Source: Delphinapterus leucas (Eukaryota > Chordata > Mammalia > Artiodactyla > Monodontidae). From it: DNA of 64,000 nt. Location: contig NW_022098001.1 in the NCBI RefSeq assembly GCF_002288925.2, forward strand, positions 18,318,243 through 18,382,242, written 5' to 3'. Position 1 is the first letter of the stretch, and the number at the start of each line of letters is the position of its first letter. The notes beneath the pieces were generated by a model. The model was given only the letters and a program-made list of their open reading frames with translations. It made no database searches and was not told the DNA's origin. Shown here piece by piece: positions 43,098 through 56,900 of this stretch. The translations under genes were made by a program, and so were the position numbers.

Positions 43098-43490
43098 TAG
43101 TCTATGTGGGCTGCCATAACAAAATACCATTGATTGGGTAGCTTAAACAGCATACATTTATTTCTCACTGTTCTGGAGGCTGAGAAGTCCAAGGTCAAGA
43201 TGCCAACAGATTCTGTTTCCAATGAGGGCTCTCTCCCTCACTTGTAGACAGCTGCCTTATCATTGTCTCCTCATATGTTTGGGGGTTGGGGGGCAGGGAG
43301 GGCAAGGTGTGGGAATGGGAAAGAGAGTGCTCTCTGGCATCTTCTTAGGAGGATGCTAATTCTATTGAATTAGGGTTCCACCCTTATGACCTCATTTAAC
43401 CTTAATTACATCCTTATGCAGCCATACTGGTGTTAGAGCTTCAATATATGAATTTGGGGGGAGACATAATTCAACCTACAGCAATATGGG
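43098..43490 (-). mobile_element. MaLR (MLT1/MST-like) solo LTR, antisense
   Basis: Reversed LTR in order: GGCTGCCATAACAAAATACC, GTTCTGGAGGCTGAGAAGTC, CCACCCTTATGACCTCATTT, AACCTTAATTACATCC, ATATGAATTTGGGGGGAGAC. No internal retroviral sequence beside it. Confidence 0.8.
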
Positions 43491-44005
43491 AAGGCAATAA
43501 TATATTTTGAGATATGAAGCCTAAAACAACTGCTAGTTTACCAACACTGAGCTCTTAGGCAGCACCTTTTTACTCAGCTATTATATGCTAAATATTTTAT
43601 AATAATAAAATATTGAATGAAAATCACCTTGGAAGTGTGAGTTTAAGAGCTTTTTGGCTTCTGAAAAAAATTATTTTAACTGGACTTCTACATTGTTTTC
43701 TTTTAAAGAAGAGCTGAAATATTCAATTTATTTCCATAATATACCTTCTACAATTGCTAAAATGGACACAGTGCTTTATGATTAAAAAATCCTTATATAT
43801 TATTACTATTTTAAAACCTCATTTCATTAAGATAAGAAAAAACTACCATCATCAACGCTATGTTAGAGATAAAGAAAATAAGGTCCAAGAGGTTCAAAAT
43901 GGAGCAACTAATATAACAGTGATGAAATGATCAATAAATTCATTCAATGTGATTAACCTTTTACATTTTTTGAAGGCAGCTTAATAATTCTTACCAAAAC
44001 CAACA
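43491..44005. other. Unassigned flank
   Basis: AT-rich; nothing recognised. Confidence 0.4.
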
Positions 44006-44009
44006 ATTT

Positions 44010-44395
44010 AATTTCTATAAATTTATCCTGGAAAACAATAAAAGAATATACAAAATTTGGAAAAATTGGAAACAATGTTTATGTCCAGTTATAAGGACTT
44101 AGTTAAATACATTAATGTATAACCATTAAAAAGAGTAAGATCTATACTGATTGATAATGGAAAGGGCCTCATGACATGTAGGAAGGAAAAAAGCCAGTTA
44201 ACAGCAAATATAATAATACTTTTTTTACAAGTTTTTTTGTGCTCATATATCTTTATCTCTCCATCTATCTAGAAAATGTAGAAAAATATTTGGATATTGC
44301 AATGTTAACAGTACTTACATCTGAGTGGTAGCTTTTTGAATAATTATTTTCTTCTTTATCTTTCATTAGCATGTTCTTGTTAACAGAAAAATAAA
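44010..44395 (+). mobile_element. Ancient L1/HAL1 3' UTR-like fragment
   Basis: ATTTCTATAAATTTATCCTG, AAAAATTGGAAACAATGTTT, AACCATTAAAAAGAGTAAG, then TTAACAGTACTTACATCTGA and TAATTATTTTCTTCTT: the usual order of an L1M/HAL1 3' end. Confidence 0.6.
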
Positions 44396-44679
44396 GCTAT
44401 TTTACTCTTTTTAATTAAAACATTTCTGCAGAAATTTTGAACAAAGTATAGATGATGATGTGTTATCCATTATCCCACCATGCAGAGATGTCTTGAGAAC
44501 AGGATATTTCTTTCTGGAAATTAAATTACTTTTCATATTTAGAATAATACTACATATAAATTTCTGCTTTTTGTTCACTTGCAATTATAGTAATTTCTCT
44601 AAGTCATTTACTCTTCAAAAGCATTTTTAACTGCTGCATATTTTCCCATCACATGAAACAGCTGTCAAAATCACTTTTC

Positions 44680-46460
44680 AGCCTATAACTTGCTTAATTT
44701 CTCAGTAATATTGGACACTGTTGACTATCCCTTCTGTCCACATTTCTACTCAAATGTGAGTGAAGCCTGCCTTGTCCCTGCATATAAAAAGAAAACAATG
44801 TGCTCTTCCCACCCAGCTTTCCTATTTCCCTCTTTAACCTGCTTAATGTCTCTCCATAACAGTTATCACCATCCGATATATATATTCTTCTTAAGTTGAG
44901 TGTTGTCTCTCTCCTCCCTTAGCTTCCATGACACACCCTCTCCTGCTTTTTCTCCTTTGATTTTGGCTGTTCCTCTATCACTCACTGAAATTTGCTGGAT
45001 CCCTCAGGGCTCTGTCCCAGAAACATTTGTCACTCTATACACTTTCTGCCAATTTCAGTTCCCATGGTTTAATTACTACATCTATGTGCCAATTGGACCT
45101 TTCTTCCAAGTGCCAGGGTCATACATACATATACAGCCCCCTGGGTGACTTCATTTGGATTGCCCCTCAGGTACTTCGGACTTATAACATGATTAAACTC
45201 ATCTAAATTTGTTCTCCAGATTTTTTGTTTGTTTTGGGTTTTGTTCTTTTTTTAAAAAAATTTACATATTTACAGAATTTTTTAAAAAAAATATCAGTAA
45301 ACGGCATCACTCCACATCTTAGAAGACCCCGTTTTTGTTCCTGCATTTATGTCTGATCTCATTTACTCCCAACCCCAGACTTCAGCAATTTTGGTCTTTT
45401 TTTCTGTTTCTTCTTGCCACAGGAGTTTTTCCCTAAGTGCTTTTTCAACTTGGGAAAAATACTCACCAAATTTTGTGAAACTGGGCTTTTATCATCATTC
45501 AGGTAAAAATTCATATGTTTCACTTTATCAAAGTTGCCTCAACTACACAACAGCCTACATGGCACCCCTGCCATCAAGTATATAGCACCTCTCTCAAGGC
45601 ACTGCCAATCACTTTACCTGCTATATCACTGTCATAGCCCTAATTACTCTCTAATAGCATCTTCTTTTAACCTTTTATCTTTTTAAAGTTTTATCTATTG
45701 AAGTGTAATTGACATACAATAAATTACAACCAATCAACCAATAAATTGCACCACTGTTGAGAGGACAGTTGCTTACATCAAAAACCTGGGGATCATTCTC
45801 GACTACTTTTTTTCCCTTACCCTTTACTTGGAACAAATCATTAAGTCCTACCTTTTAAATATATCTCATATCAATCCACTTACATCCAGTTCCACTGCCA
45901 CCACTCTAGGTCCGAGCCTGAATCATTATTCACCTGTATTACAAAAACATGCCTCTCTCAAACTTATTCTTTATAACACAATAAGAGTTATCTTTAAAAA
46001 TTCAAACCAAATTTAAGATTCAACTCTTAACTACTTTTCCAGTAAGTGTATACTTCTTAATATGCTTCTCAAGGCCATCTCCAGTTTCATCCCATGCCAC
46101 ACTCTGTTATAATCTGTTTAAGCCATCTGGACTTTGGTATCTTGAACTCCCACACTTTTTTTTATGAGGAATGGGATACCTTTGGAAACAGTGATTTCTC
46201 ACCACTGCAAATATTGATCTGTCATCACTCCCCGACCACACTATCTAAAGTAATTCACAATTCTTATCCATTCATTCTCTATTGGAAGTACCCTATTTTT
46301 CTCCTTTGTAATACTTTTACTTGTCTTCTCTGTTTCCTGCACTTGAATATACTTCCATGAAGCAAGTACTAACTAGATCTGTCTTCTTCACATTTGTGTC
46401 CTCAATACCAAATATGGTGCTTAGCATATAGAATTCCTTCAGTAAACATTTAAATAAATC
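44680..46460 (+). mobile_element. Long L2 LINE relic, with later insertions
   Basis: Sense L2 about 1.8 kb long: TTGGACACTGTTGACTATCC at the start, GGATCCCTCAGGGCTCTGTC, later AACCTGGGGATCATTCTCGA, TGCCACCACTCTAGGTCCG, and the terminus GTGTCCTCAATACCAAATAT with TCAGTAAACATTTAAATAAA. Interrupted near 45,210-45,340 by A/T-rich sequence and near 45,675-45,760 by an antisense L1 3' scrap. The frames along it are degenerate ORF2 or chance. Confidence 0.8.
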
Positions 46461-48237
46461 AAGCATGGACAGGATAATAATTTAGCAATAGTAAAGGCAG
46501 ATAAAAGAGCATTTAAGGTTCATTTCATCTTTGAACTATACAGTTATGGAAATATTGTCTTACATTTTAATCTTCAATATCTCTCAGTGGTAATTATAAG
46601 ATGAAAGATCAGATCTTGTCCCTGTGATGAGGTTTTACCCAATGGCAAATAACAGAATACCAGTAAATGAAAATAAACACCTTACAGAACTTTCTCTTTT
46701 GCCCTTTTAACTTTCTAGTATGTCTCTTAATTTATATTGTTTCACTTTCTTCAAATATTTTCAGTTGCAATATTTTAAAATCTCTCATTTTTGTTTTCTC
46801 TCCCATTTCCAAATCCTTTTTGCTAAGTTATTTTTCTGCTTTTTTCATGAATCTTTTTTTGCCTGTTATAAAAAATTATGTGACATTGAGCAAGAATCGT
46901 AACATGGTGGAACCTGGTGTGGCGGATATGGCAAACTTGTACTTAGCATCCATTCCATCTTCTCCCTAGATGTGAAAGAAGTTTTCAAAGACTTGAAAGT
47001 TAAATACTATACTTCTCATATAGGCTTCTGGATGCAAATTTCCATCTATTAGAGACACTTGCCCAAGGCTAAATTAGGTGTGCTCTTTTTTCTGTTATTT
47101 CAGCTGTCATTACTAATTAGGACATTTATGGAAAACTTGGGTGGAACTGCAACAGTGTTGCAGTGTCCAGTGCTTTAGCCTCATCTCTGGGTATCTTTAG
47201 GGTCTCTGATCAAAGCCACAGCTATATGTTCTTAAATTGAACATATCTTGTGGCAGCCTCTGTATTAGCCTCTTTACACCTCAGTTTCCTATTTTAAATT
47301 GAGGGGGTAGAAAGATGAAAAGTCATCTGTTTTGAATTATTTTTAACTATAAACCTATTTTTTCAAATGAAATCTTATACAGAGGTCCAATATATAAAAC
47401 AGATTAAAATGGAGCCAATGAAACTAAAAAGAGTGAATAGTGTGGACTCCTACCTACTCTTCAGTAAACTTCAGGCACCTTATGGAACCTATAGAAGTTT
47501 AGTTTGAATATCACTGGGTAAATCTAAGGCAGAAGTTTTTAATCATCTGTACTTTGGAATCAAATGAACAGCTTTGCTTTGATTAGTTTTATTTCTAATA
47601 CTGATGTCCTGGTCTCTCTCCCAAAAAGTCAGCTATTGAGAACAGGAAGGTATATTCTTTTAAGAAACTCTCCAGTGACTAATGGGATTGGAAATAATGT
47701 CTCTGGATAGAGTTTTCCTGATTCTGAGTGCTTGTCTTTTCACTGATTTTCATTAAGGCAAGTCTCTCATCTGAATCTGGGCCCTTATTTTGTTTCCTCC
47801 ACCTACAACATCTCCAAAAGTCCTAGGATTTCCCCAAATTCTTATATTCCATTATACCTCTATTCTTTGTTACCTAACTTATCCCAAACCAGCATCATCT
47901 TCCAAAACAAAACACTGTTTCTAGGCTTTATTACAAGCTTGTTGTTCTTCATACAAATACATAGAATAATTATTTAATTATTAGAAGATGAGCTTTCGAG
48001 TCAGGGTTGAGTTATTTTATATCTCTTCCCCATATTAACTCTAAAGCTTATTAACTCTTTGGACAAGTTAGGGAAAAGTGATAGTATTACTACATAGAAT
48101 TATCATAATAATTTGGTAGGGTGAGGCCTACAAATTGTTTGCATGGTGACGAGCACATGGAAAGTGCTCAGGTTGTTAACAGTGGTTCCCACACTAAATG
48201 CTCCAATCAAAAGATGAAGAGTGAGACAAAGGACGTC
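46461..48237. other. Unassigned flank
   Basis: A MER5-like trace near 47,530-47,630 (CATCTGTACTTTGGAATCAA). Otherwise nothing recognised; short frames are Phe/Leu-rich chance frames. Confidence 0.4.
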
Positions 48238-48263
48238 TGACTGGAATAAAAAAAACAAGACCC

Positions 48264-48471
48264 GGGCTTCCCTGGTGGCGCAGTGGTTGAGAGTCCGCCT
48301 GCCGATGCAGGGGACACGGGTTCATGCCCCGGTCCACGAAGATCCCACATGCCACGGAGCGGCTGGGCCCGTGAGCCATGGCCACTGAGCCTGCATGTCC
48401 AGAGCCTGTGCTCCACAATGGGAGAGGCCACAACAGTGAGAGGCCTGCATACCACAAAAACAAAAAACAAA
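48264..48471 (+). mobile_element. CHR SINE (copy 7)
   Basis: Short-form CHR with a CAAAAAACAAAAA tail and an 11-bp target-site duplication AAACAAGACCC (48253-48263 and 48472-48482). Inserted near the 5' end of the old L1. Confidence 0.95.
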
Positions 48472-48811
48472 AAACAAGACCCTTCTCCATGCTGCATAAA
48501 AGAGACTCACTTCAGAGCTAAAGACACACACACACCAAAAGTGTAGAGATAGAAAAGATATTTTATCCAAACAGAAATAACAAGAAAGCAGGGGTAACAA
48601 TACTGATATCAGACAAAACAGACTTTAAGACAAAGGCTGTAACAAAAGACAAAGAAGGGCACTATATTACTATAAAGGAATCAATACCAGAAGAGGATAT
48701 TACACTTATTAACATGTATGTACCCAATACAGGAGCACCTAAATATATAAAGCAAATACTAATAGACATAAAGGGAAAAATTGAAAATAATACAAAAATA
48801 AAAGGGGACTT

Positions 48812-49011
48812 TTTTTTTTGTGGTATGTGGGCTCCTCACCATTGCAGCCCCTCCCGCCGCGGAGCACAGGCCCTGGACGCACAGGCCCAGTGGCCATTGC
48901 TCACGGGTCCAGCCGCTCTGCGGCATGTGGGATCCTCCCAGACCAGGGCATGAACCCACATCCCCTGCATCAGCAGGTGGACCCCCAACCACTGCGCCAC
49001 CAGGGAAGCCC
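48812..49011 (-). mobile_element. CHR SINE (copy 8)
   Basis: Reverse-oriented CHR inserted in the same L1, with a perfect 12-bp target-site duplication AAAAGGGGACTT (48800-48811 and 49012-49023). Somewhat diverged at CpG positions. Confidence 0.95.
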
Positions 49012-49497
49012 AAAAGGGGACTTTAACACCCCATTTACATTAATAGACAGATCATCCAGACAGGAAATCAATAAGGCATAAGTGGCCTTAAATAACACAA
49101 GAGAACAGATGGACTTAATAGATAGCTACAGGACATTCAATCGAAAAACAGCAGAATACATTCTTTTCAAGGGCACATGGAACACTCTCGAGGATAGATC
49201 ACATCATGGGCCACAAAACATGTCTCAGTAAATTTAACAGGATTAAAATTATATCAAGCATTTTTCCAACCAGAACTGTATGAAACTAGAAATGAATTAC
49301 AGAATGAAAAATGGGAAAAAAATAAACGTGGAAACTAAACAGCATGCTATCAAAAAAACAATGGATCAATGAAGAAATAAAAGACAAAATCAGAAAATAT
49401 GTCAAAACTAACTCCAAAATCTATGACATTCACAGAAAAACAGTTCTAAGAGGGAAGTTTATAGCAATACAGGCCTTCATCAAGAAATAAGGAAATC

Positions 49498-49532
49498 TCA
49501 AAAAAAAACAAGAAAGAAAGAAAGAAAGAAGA
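49498..49532 (+). repeat. (GAAA)n simple repeat
   Basis: Run of A followed by five or so AAGAAAG units within the old L1. Confidence 0.8.
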
Positions 49533-49991
49533 AATCACAAACAAGCTAACCTACCACCTAAAGAAATTAGAAAAATAACAAACAAGCTCAAAGTAAGAAG
49601 AAGAAAGGAAATAATGAAGACCAGAGAGTAAATAAATGAACTAGAGTCCAAAAAGGCAATAGAATAGATCAAAGAAAACAAGAGCTGGTTTTTTGAAAGG
49701 ATAAAAAAAATTAATAAATCTTTAGCCAGGCTCATTAAGAAGAAAAGAGAGGACCCAAATAAACAAAATAAAGAATGAAAGAGGAGAAATAACAACCAAT
49801 ACCACAGAGATACAAAAAACATGAGAATAATATGAACAGTTATATACCAACAAATTAGGCAACCTAGAAGAAATGAGCAAATTTCTAGAAACATACAACC
49901 TACTAAGACTGAATCAAGAAGCAACAGACAATCTTAACAGACCAATTACTAGAATTGAAACGGAATTTTTAATAAAAAAATTCCCACCAAA

Positions 49992-50757
49992 CATTCTTCC
50001 ACTATTGATGGGGATGTAAATTGATACATCCACTATGGAGAACAGTATGGATGTTTCTTAAAAAGCTAAAAATAGGACTATGACCCAGCAACCCCACTAC
50101 TGGGCATATACCCTAAGAAAACCATAATTCAAAAAGAGTCATGTACCACAATGTTCACTGCAGCACTATTTACAATAGCCAGGACATGGAAGCAACCTAA
50201 GTGTCCATCAACAGATGAATGGGTAAAGAAGATGTGGCACATATATACAATGGAATATTACTCAGCCATAAAAAGAAACGAAATTGAGTTATCTGTAGTG
50301 AGGTGGATGGACCTAGAGTCTGTCATACAGAGTGAAGTAAGTCAGAAAGAGAAAAACAAATACCATATGCTAACACATATATATGGAACCTAAAAAAAAT
50401 AGTTCTGATGAACCTAGGGGCAGGACAGGAATAAAGATGCAGACGTAGAGAGTGGACTTGAAGACACGGGAATGGGGAAGAGTAAGCTGGGACGAAGTGA
50501 GAGAGTAACATTGACATATATACACATATATACCAAATGTAAAATAGATAGCTAGTGGGAAGCAGCCGCATAGCACAGGGAGATCTGCTCAGTGCTTTGT
50601 GACCACCTAGAGGGGTGGGGTAGGGACAGTGGGAGAGAGATGCAAGAGGGAGGAGATATGGGGATATATGTATACATATAGCTGATTCACTTTGTTATAC
50701 AGCAGAAAGTAACACAACATTGTAAAGCAATTATACTCCAATAAAGATGATGTAAAA
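49992..50757 (+). mobile_element. Nested 5'-truncated L1 insertion
   Basis: About 766 bp of L1 3' end (ORF2 C-terminus, 3' UTR with CCGCATAGCACAGGGAGATC, A tail) sits inside the old L1. Flanked by a perfect 18-bp direct repeat AAAAAAATTCCCACCAAA at 49974-49991 and 50758-50775; removing it restores the host L1 reading (ACCAAA followed by AAAGTCCAGG). Confidence 0.95.
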
Positions 50758-53454
50758 AAAAAAATTCCCACCAAAAAAAGTCCAGGACTGGATGGCTTCA
50801 CAGGGAAATTCTACCAAACATATAAAGAAGAACAAATACATATCCTTCTCAAACTATTCAAAAAATTGAAGAGGACAGAACACTCCTAAATTCATTCTAT
50901 CATGCCCCATTACTCTAATACCAAAACAAAGACACTTAAAGAAAAAATTACAGGTCAATATCTTTTACTGAAACATCTTCAACAAAATGTTATCAAACCA
51001 AATCCAACAATATATAAAACATACACCATGATCAAGTTGGACTTATTCCAGGGACGCAACAATGTTTTAATATCCACAAATCAATCAATGTGATACAACA
51101 CATTAACAAAAGGAAGGATAAACATCACATGATTATTTCAATAGATGCAGAAAAAGCATTTGAAAAAATTTCACATCAATTCATGATAAAAACTCTCATT
51201 GAAGTGGCTGTAGAGGGAACATATCTCAACATAATAAAGGCCATTAATGACAAACACACAGCTAACATCATACTCAGTGGTGAAAAGCTGAAAGCCTTTC
51301 CACTAAATTCAGGAAGAAGAAAAGAATGCCCACTTTTGCCACTTCTATTCAATATGGTATTGAAAGTCGTACCATAGCAATCACACAAGAAAAAGAAATA
51401 AAAGGCATTCAAATTGGAAGGGAAGAAATAAAACTCTCTCTATCTGCAGATGACATGATAATCCTAAAGTATCCACCACAAAAACTATTAGAACTAGTAA
51501 ATGAATTCAGCAGTATTGCAGGATATAAGATTAATAAACAGAAATCTGTTGCTTTTCTATACACTAATAATGAACTAACAGAAAGAGAAAATAAAAAAGA
51601 AATCCTGTTTAAAACCACATCAAAGAATAAAATGTCTATGAATAAACTTAACTAAGGAAGTGAAAGACCTATACTTTGAAAACTATAAAACATGGATGAA
51701 AGAAATTGAAGAAATGGAAAAACCAACCTATGCTCTTGAATTGAAAGAATTAATATTGTTAAAATTGCCATACTACCCCCAAAAAGTTACACATTTAGTG
51801 CCATCCCTGTAAAAATACCCATAACATTTTTCACAAACTTGAACAGATAATCCTAAAATTCATATGGAACCACAAAGACCCCAAGTTGCCAAAGAAATCT
51901 TGAAAAAAAAAAAACAAAGCTGGAGGTATCACCCTCCTAGAATTCAGACTACACTACAAAGCTACAGTTCTAAAAACATCATGGTACTGGTACACATAGC
52001 TCAATGGAAGACAATATAGAACCAGAAATGAACCCTCACACCTACAGTCAATTAATCTACAACAGAGGAGGCAACAATATACAATGGAGAAAAGATAGTC
52101 ACTTCAATTAGTGGTGCTAGGAAAACAGGACAGCTACTTGTAAAAGAATGAGATTAGAATATTCTTCACACTGTACACAAAAATAAAGTGGATTAAAGAC
52201 ATATGTGTGAGACCTTAAACCATAAATCTCCTAGAAGAGGACATAGGCAGAACATTCTTTGACATACACTGTAACAATACCTTTTGATCTGTCTCCTAAG
52301 GCAAAAGAAATAAAAGCAAAAATGAACAAATGGGACCTAATTAAACTCAAAAGTTTTTGCACAGCAACAAAAACCATCAACAAAATGAAAAGACAACCTA
52401 TGGAATGGGAGAAAATGTTTACAAATGATATAACCAACAAGGTCATATAAAGATAAATTTATAAACAGCTCATATAACTCAATATAAAAAAGCAACTCCA
52501 ATCAAAAAAAGGGCAGAAGATCTAAAGAGATACTTTAAAAAAAAAAAACCTGTACATGGCTATCAGACACATGAAAAGATGCTCAACATTGCTAATTATA
52601 TAGTGAAAAGTGAATCAAAATGACAATGAGATACCACCTCACATCTATCAGAATGGCTATCATCAAAAAGTCTAAAAATAACAAATGTTGGCAAGGATAT
52701 GGAGAAAAGGGAATCCTTGTACACCACTGGAGGAAATGTTGGTGAAGCCACTGTTGAAAACAATATGGAGATTCCTCAAAAAACTAACAATTGAAATACC
52801 ATATGATCCAGCAATTCCAATCCTAAGTATATATCCAGAAAAATTGAAACCACTACTTCAAAAAGACACATACACCCTAAAGCTCATAGCACTATTTACA
52901 ATAATCAGGATATGGAAACAAGCCAAATATCCATCAACAGGTGAATAAATAAGATGTGGTATGGAATATTACTCAGCCATAAAATAGAATGAAATACTGC
53001 CATTTGCAGCAGCATGGATAGACCTAGAAGGTATTGTGCTAAGTGAAAAAGAGTGAGACAGAGAATAACAAATACCTTATGATTTCACTTGTATGTGGAA
53101 TCTAAAAAATAAAACAAATATACATAACAAAACAGAAAGATATACAAAACAAACTTGTGGTTACCACTGGGATTAGGAAAGGGGAGAAAGATAGGGGTAT
53201 GGGATTGAGATACAAGCTACTATATATAAAATAAATAAGCAACAAAGATACATAAGACAGTACAGGGAATTATAGCCATTATCTTGTAATAACTTTTAAT
53301 AGATTATAATCTGTAAAAATAATGAATCACTATGATGTACAACTGAAACTAATATTATAAATCAACTATAAATCAATTAAAAAAACTATTACAGTTACCA
53401 AATATGTCAGTAAACGTATTCAGTTTTCTCTCTTCATATAATTTAATAACTGAA

Positions 53455-53575
53455 TTTTTTTGAATTTTATTTATTTATTTTTATACAGCAGTTCTTATTA
53501 GTTATCTATTTTGTACATATAATGAATATATGTCAATCCCAATCTCCCAATTCATCCCACCGCAATAACTCCGAA
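53455..53575 (-). mobile_element. Antisense L1 3' scrap
   Basis: TTTATACAGCAGTTCTTATT, AGTTATCTATTTTGTACATA, CAATCCCAATCTCCCAATTC is reversed cetartiodactyl L1 3' UTR. Confidence 0.8.
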
Positions 53576-53884
53576 TTTTGAACCATATAACAAAGTGTGG
53601 ATGATTTCTTCATTTAGCCTAGTCAACAGAATTTATTAAGTACCTGTTATGTAATGTGAAAGGAACTCAATAGTCATTCTCTCCTTAAATATCCCAAGTA
53701 TATGTGATCAAAGGTTCTATCAGCTGAAACTGAGAAATACCCATTAGGATGGAGGAAGCATACATTTTGAGGGATGCATCTAGTGTAATAGAATATGTGT
53801 TTCACCTACACAGTATTTCTACATATTTATTTTTTAGGCAACCAATAAGAATGTTTTTATTATTTTTATGTTTTATTTTTTTTG
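53576..53884. other. Unassigned spacer
   Basis: Short gap between L1 pieces; nothing recognised. Confidence 0.4.
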
Positions 53885-53985
53885 AAATATAGTTGACAGC
53901 CACATATTTTTAATTAAAGTATAATTGACTTACAATATTATATTAGTTTCAGGTGTACAACATAGGGATTTGGTAGTTTCATATG
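53885..53985 (-). mobile_element. Antisense old L1 3' scrap
   Basis: AAATATAGTTGACAGCC, AAAGTATAATTGACTTACAA and TAGTTTCAGGTGTACAACAT match the reversed L1 3' terminus. Confidence 0.7.
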
Positions 53986-53989
53986 AGAA

Positions 53990-56900
53990 GGGCAATAAGA
54001 ACATATGTATCAATAGTTACCTTATATGTAAATGCATTAAATGCTCTGACCAAAAGACACAGACTGGTTGAATGGATACAAAAACAAGACCCATAAATAT
54101 GCTATCTACAAGAGACCCACTTCAGACCTAGGGACACATACAGTCTGAAAGTGAGGGGATGGAAAAAGGTATTCCATGCAAATAGAAATCAAAAGAAAGC
54201 TGGAGTAGTAATACTCATATCAGCAAAAAGAGGCTTTAAAATAAAGACTGTTACGAGAGACAAGGAAGGACACTACATAATGATCAAGAGATCAATCCAA
54301 GAGAAGATATAACAATTGTAAATATTTATGCACCCAACATAGGAGCACCTCAACACATAAGGCAAATACTAATAGCCATAAAAGGAGAAATCGACAGTAA
54401 CACATTCATAGTAGGGGACTTTAACACCCCACTTTCACCAATGGACAGATCATCCAAAATGAAAATAAATAAGGAAACACAAGCTTTAAATGATACGTTA
54501 AACAAGATGGACTTAATTGATATTTATAGGACATTCCAACCAAAAACAACAGAATACACTTTCTTCTCAAGTGCTCATGGAACATTCTCCAGGATAGATC
54601 ATATCTTGGGTCACAAATCAAGCCTTGGTAAATTTAAGAAAATTGAAATCGTATCAAGTATCTTCTCAGACCACAATGCTATGAGGCTGTATATCAATTA
54701 CAGGAAAAAAAAATTTGTAAAAAATACAAACACATGGAGGTCAAACAATACACTACTAAATAACCAAGAGATCACTGAAGAAATCAAAGAGGAAATCAAA
54801 AAATACCTGGAAACAAATGACAATGAAAACACAATGACCCAAAACCTATAGGATGCAGCAAAAACAGTTCTAAGAGGGAAGTTTATAGAAACACATTCAT
54901 ACCTCAAGAAATAAGAAACATCTCAAATAAACAAGCTATCCCTATACCTAAAGCAGTTAGAGAAAGAACAACAACAAAAAAAAACCAATTAGCAGAAGGA
55001 AAGAAATCAAAAAGATTAGATCCAAAATAAATGAAAAAGAAATGAAGGAAGTGATAGCAAAGATCAATACCATTAAAAGCTGTTCTTTGAGAAGATAAAC
55101 AAAATTGATAAACCATTAGCCAGACTCATCAAGAAAAAAAAGGGAGGAGACTCAAATCAATAGAATTAGAAACGAAAAAGGAGAAATAACAGCTGACATA
55201 GCAGAAATACAATACAAAATATCACTGATGAACATAGATGCAAAATCCTCAACAAAATACTAGCAAACAGAATCCAACAGCACATTAAAGGGATCATACA
55301 CCATGATCAAGTGGGGTTTATCCCACGAATGCAAGGATTCTTCAATATATGCAAATCAATCAATGTGATAAACCATATTAACCAATTGAAGGATAAAAAC
55401 TATATGATCATCTCAGTAGATGCAGAAAAAGCTTTTGACAAAATTCAACGCCCTTTTATGATAAAAACCCTCCAGAATGTACGCATAGGGGGAACCTACC
55501 TCAACATAATAAAGGCCACATATGACAAATCCACAGCCAACATTGTTCTCAATGGTGAAAACATGAAACCATTTCCCCTAAGATCAGGAACAAGACAAGT
55601 TTGCCCACTCTCACCACTATTATTCAACATAGTTTTGGAAGTTGTAGCTATGGCAATCAGAGGAGAAAAAGAAATAAAGTAATGCAAATTGGCAGAGAAG
55701 AAGTAAAACTGTCACTTTTTGCAGATGGCATGATACTATTCATAGAGAATCCTCAAGATGCTACCAGAAATCAAGGAATTTGGTAAAGTAGCAGGATATA
55801 AAATTAATGCACAGAAATCTCTTGGATTCCTATACACTAACAACAAAAAATCAGGAAAGGAATAAGGAAACACTGCCATTTACCATTGCAATATAAAGAA
55901 TAAAATACCTAGGAATAAACCTACCTAAGTAGACAAAAGACCTGTATGCAGAAAAGTATAAAACATGATGAAAGAAATTAAAGATGATACAAACATTTGG
56001 AGAGATATACCATGTTCTTGGATTGGAGGAATCAACATTGTGAAAATGACTATACTACTGAAAGCAATCTACAGATTCAAGCAATCCTTATCAAACTACC
56101 AATGACATTTTTCACAGAACTAGAACAAAAATTTCACAATTTGTATGGAAACACAAAAGACCCCAAATAGTCAAAGCAATCTTGAGAAAGAAAACTGAGC
56201 TGGAAGAGTCAAGCTCTGTGACTTCAGAATATACTATAAAGCTACAGTAATCAAGACAGTATGGTACTGGCACAAAAACAGAAATATAGATTAATAGAAC
56301 AGGATAGATAGCCCAGAGATAAACCCACACACATATGGTCACCTTATTTTTGATAAAAGAGGCAAGAATATACAATGGAGAAAAGATATACTCTTCAACA
56401 AGTGGTGCTGGGAAAACTGGACAGCTACATGTAAAAGAATGAAATTAGAACACTTTCTAACACCATACCCAAAAATAAACTCAAAATGGGTTAAAGACCT
56501 CAGTGTAAGGCCAGACACTATAACACTCTTATAGGACAACATAGGCAGAACACTCTATGACGTAAATCACAGCAAGATACTTTATGACCCACCTCCTAGA
56601 GAAATGGAAATAAAAACAAAAATAAACAAATGGGACCTAATGAAACTTAAAAGCTTGTACAGCAAAGAAAACCATAAATAAGATGAAAAGACAGCCCACA
56701 GAATGGGAGAAAATATTTGCAGATGAAGCAACTGACAAAGGTTTAATCTCCAAAATATACAAGCAGCTCATGCAGCTCAATATTAAAAGAACAAAAAACC
56801 CAATCCTAAATGGGCAAAAGACCTAAATAGACATTTCTCCAAAGAAGACATACAGATTGCCAACAAACACATGAAAGGATGTTCAACATCACTAATCATT

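Larger units (their letters stand above)
48238..53390 (+). mobile_element. Old L1 (host of nested insertions)
   Basis: 5'-truncated L1 in sense. It starts in the ORF2 endonuclease region, runs through reverse transcriptase and C-terminus (frames 51090-51655 and 52259-52948) to a 3' end at about 53,390 (GTACAACTGAAACTAATATT). The catalytic block reads SADD rather than FADD at 51,445-51,456, and stops and frameshifts are frequent, so it is dead. Three later insertions sit inside it: CHR copies 7 and 8 and a young L1 3' fragment at 49,992-50,757. Some host sequence is also lost. Confidence 0.88.

Noticed and set aside
49535..49924. 129-codon minus-strand frame rich in Leu and Phe resembling a membrane protein
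   Set aside because: It is the complement of the A-rich L1 ORF2 region; hydrophobicity comes from T-rich codons.
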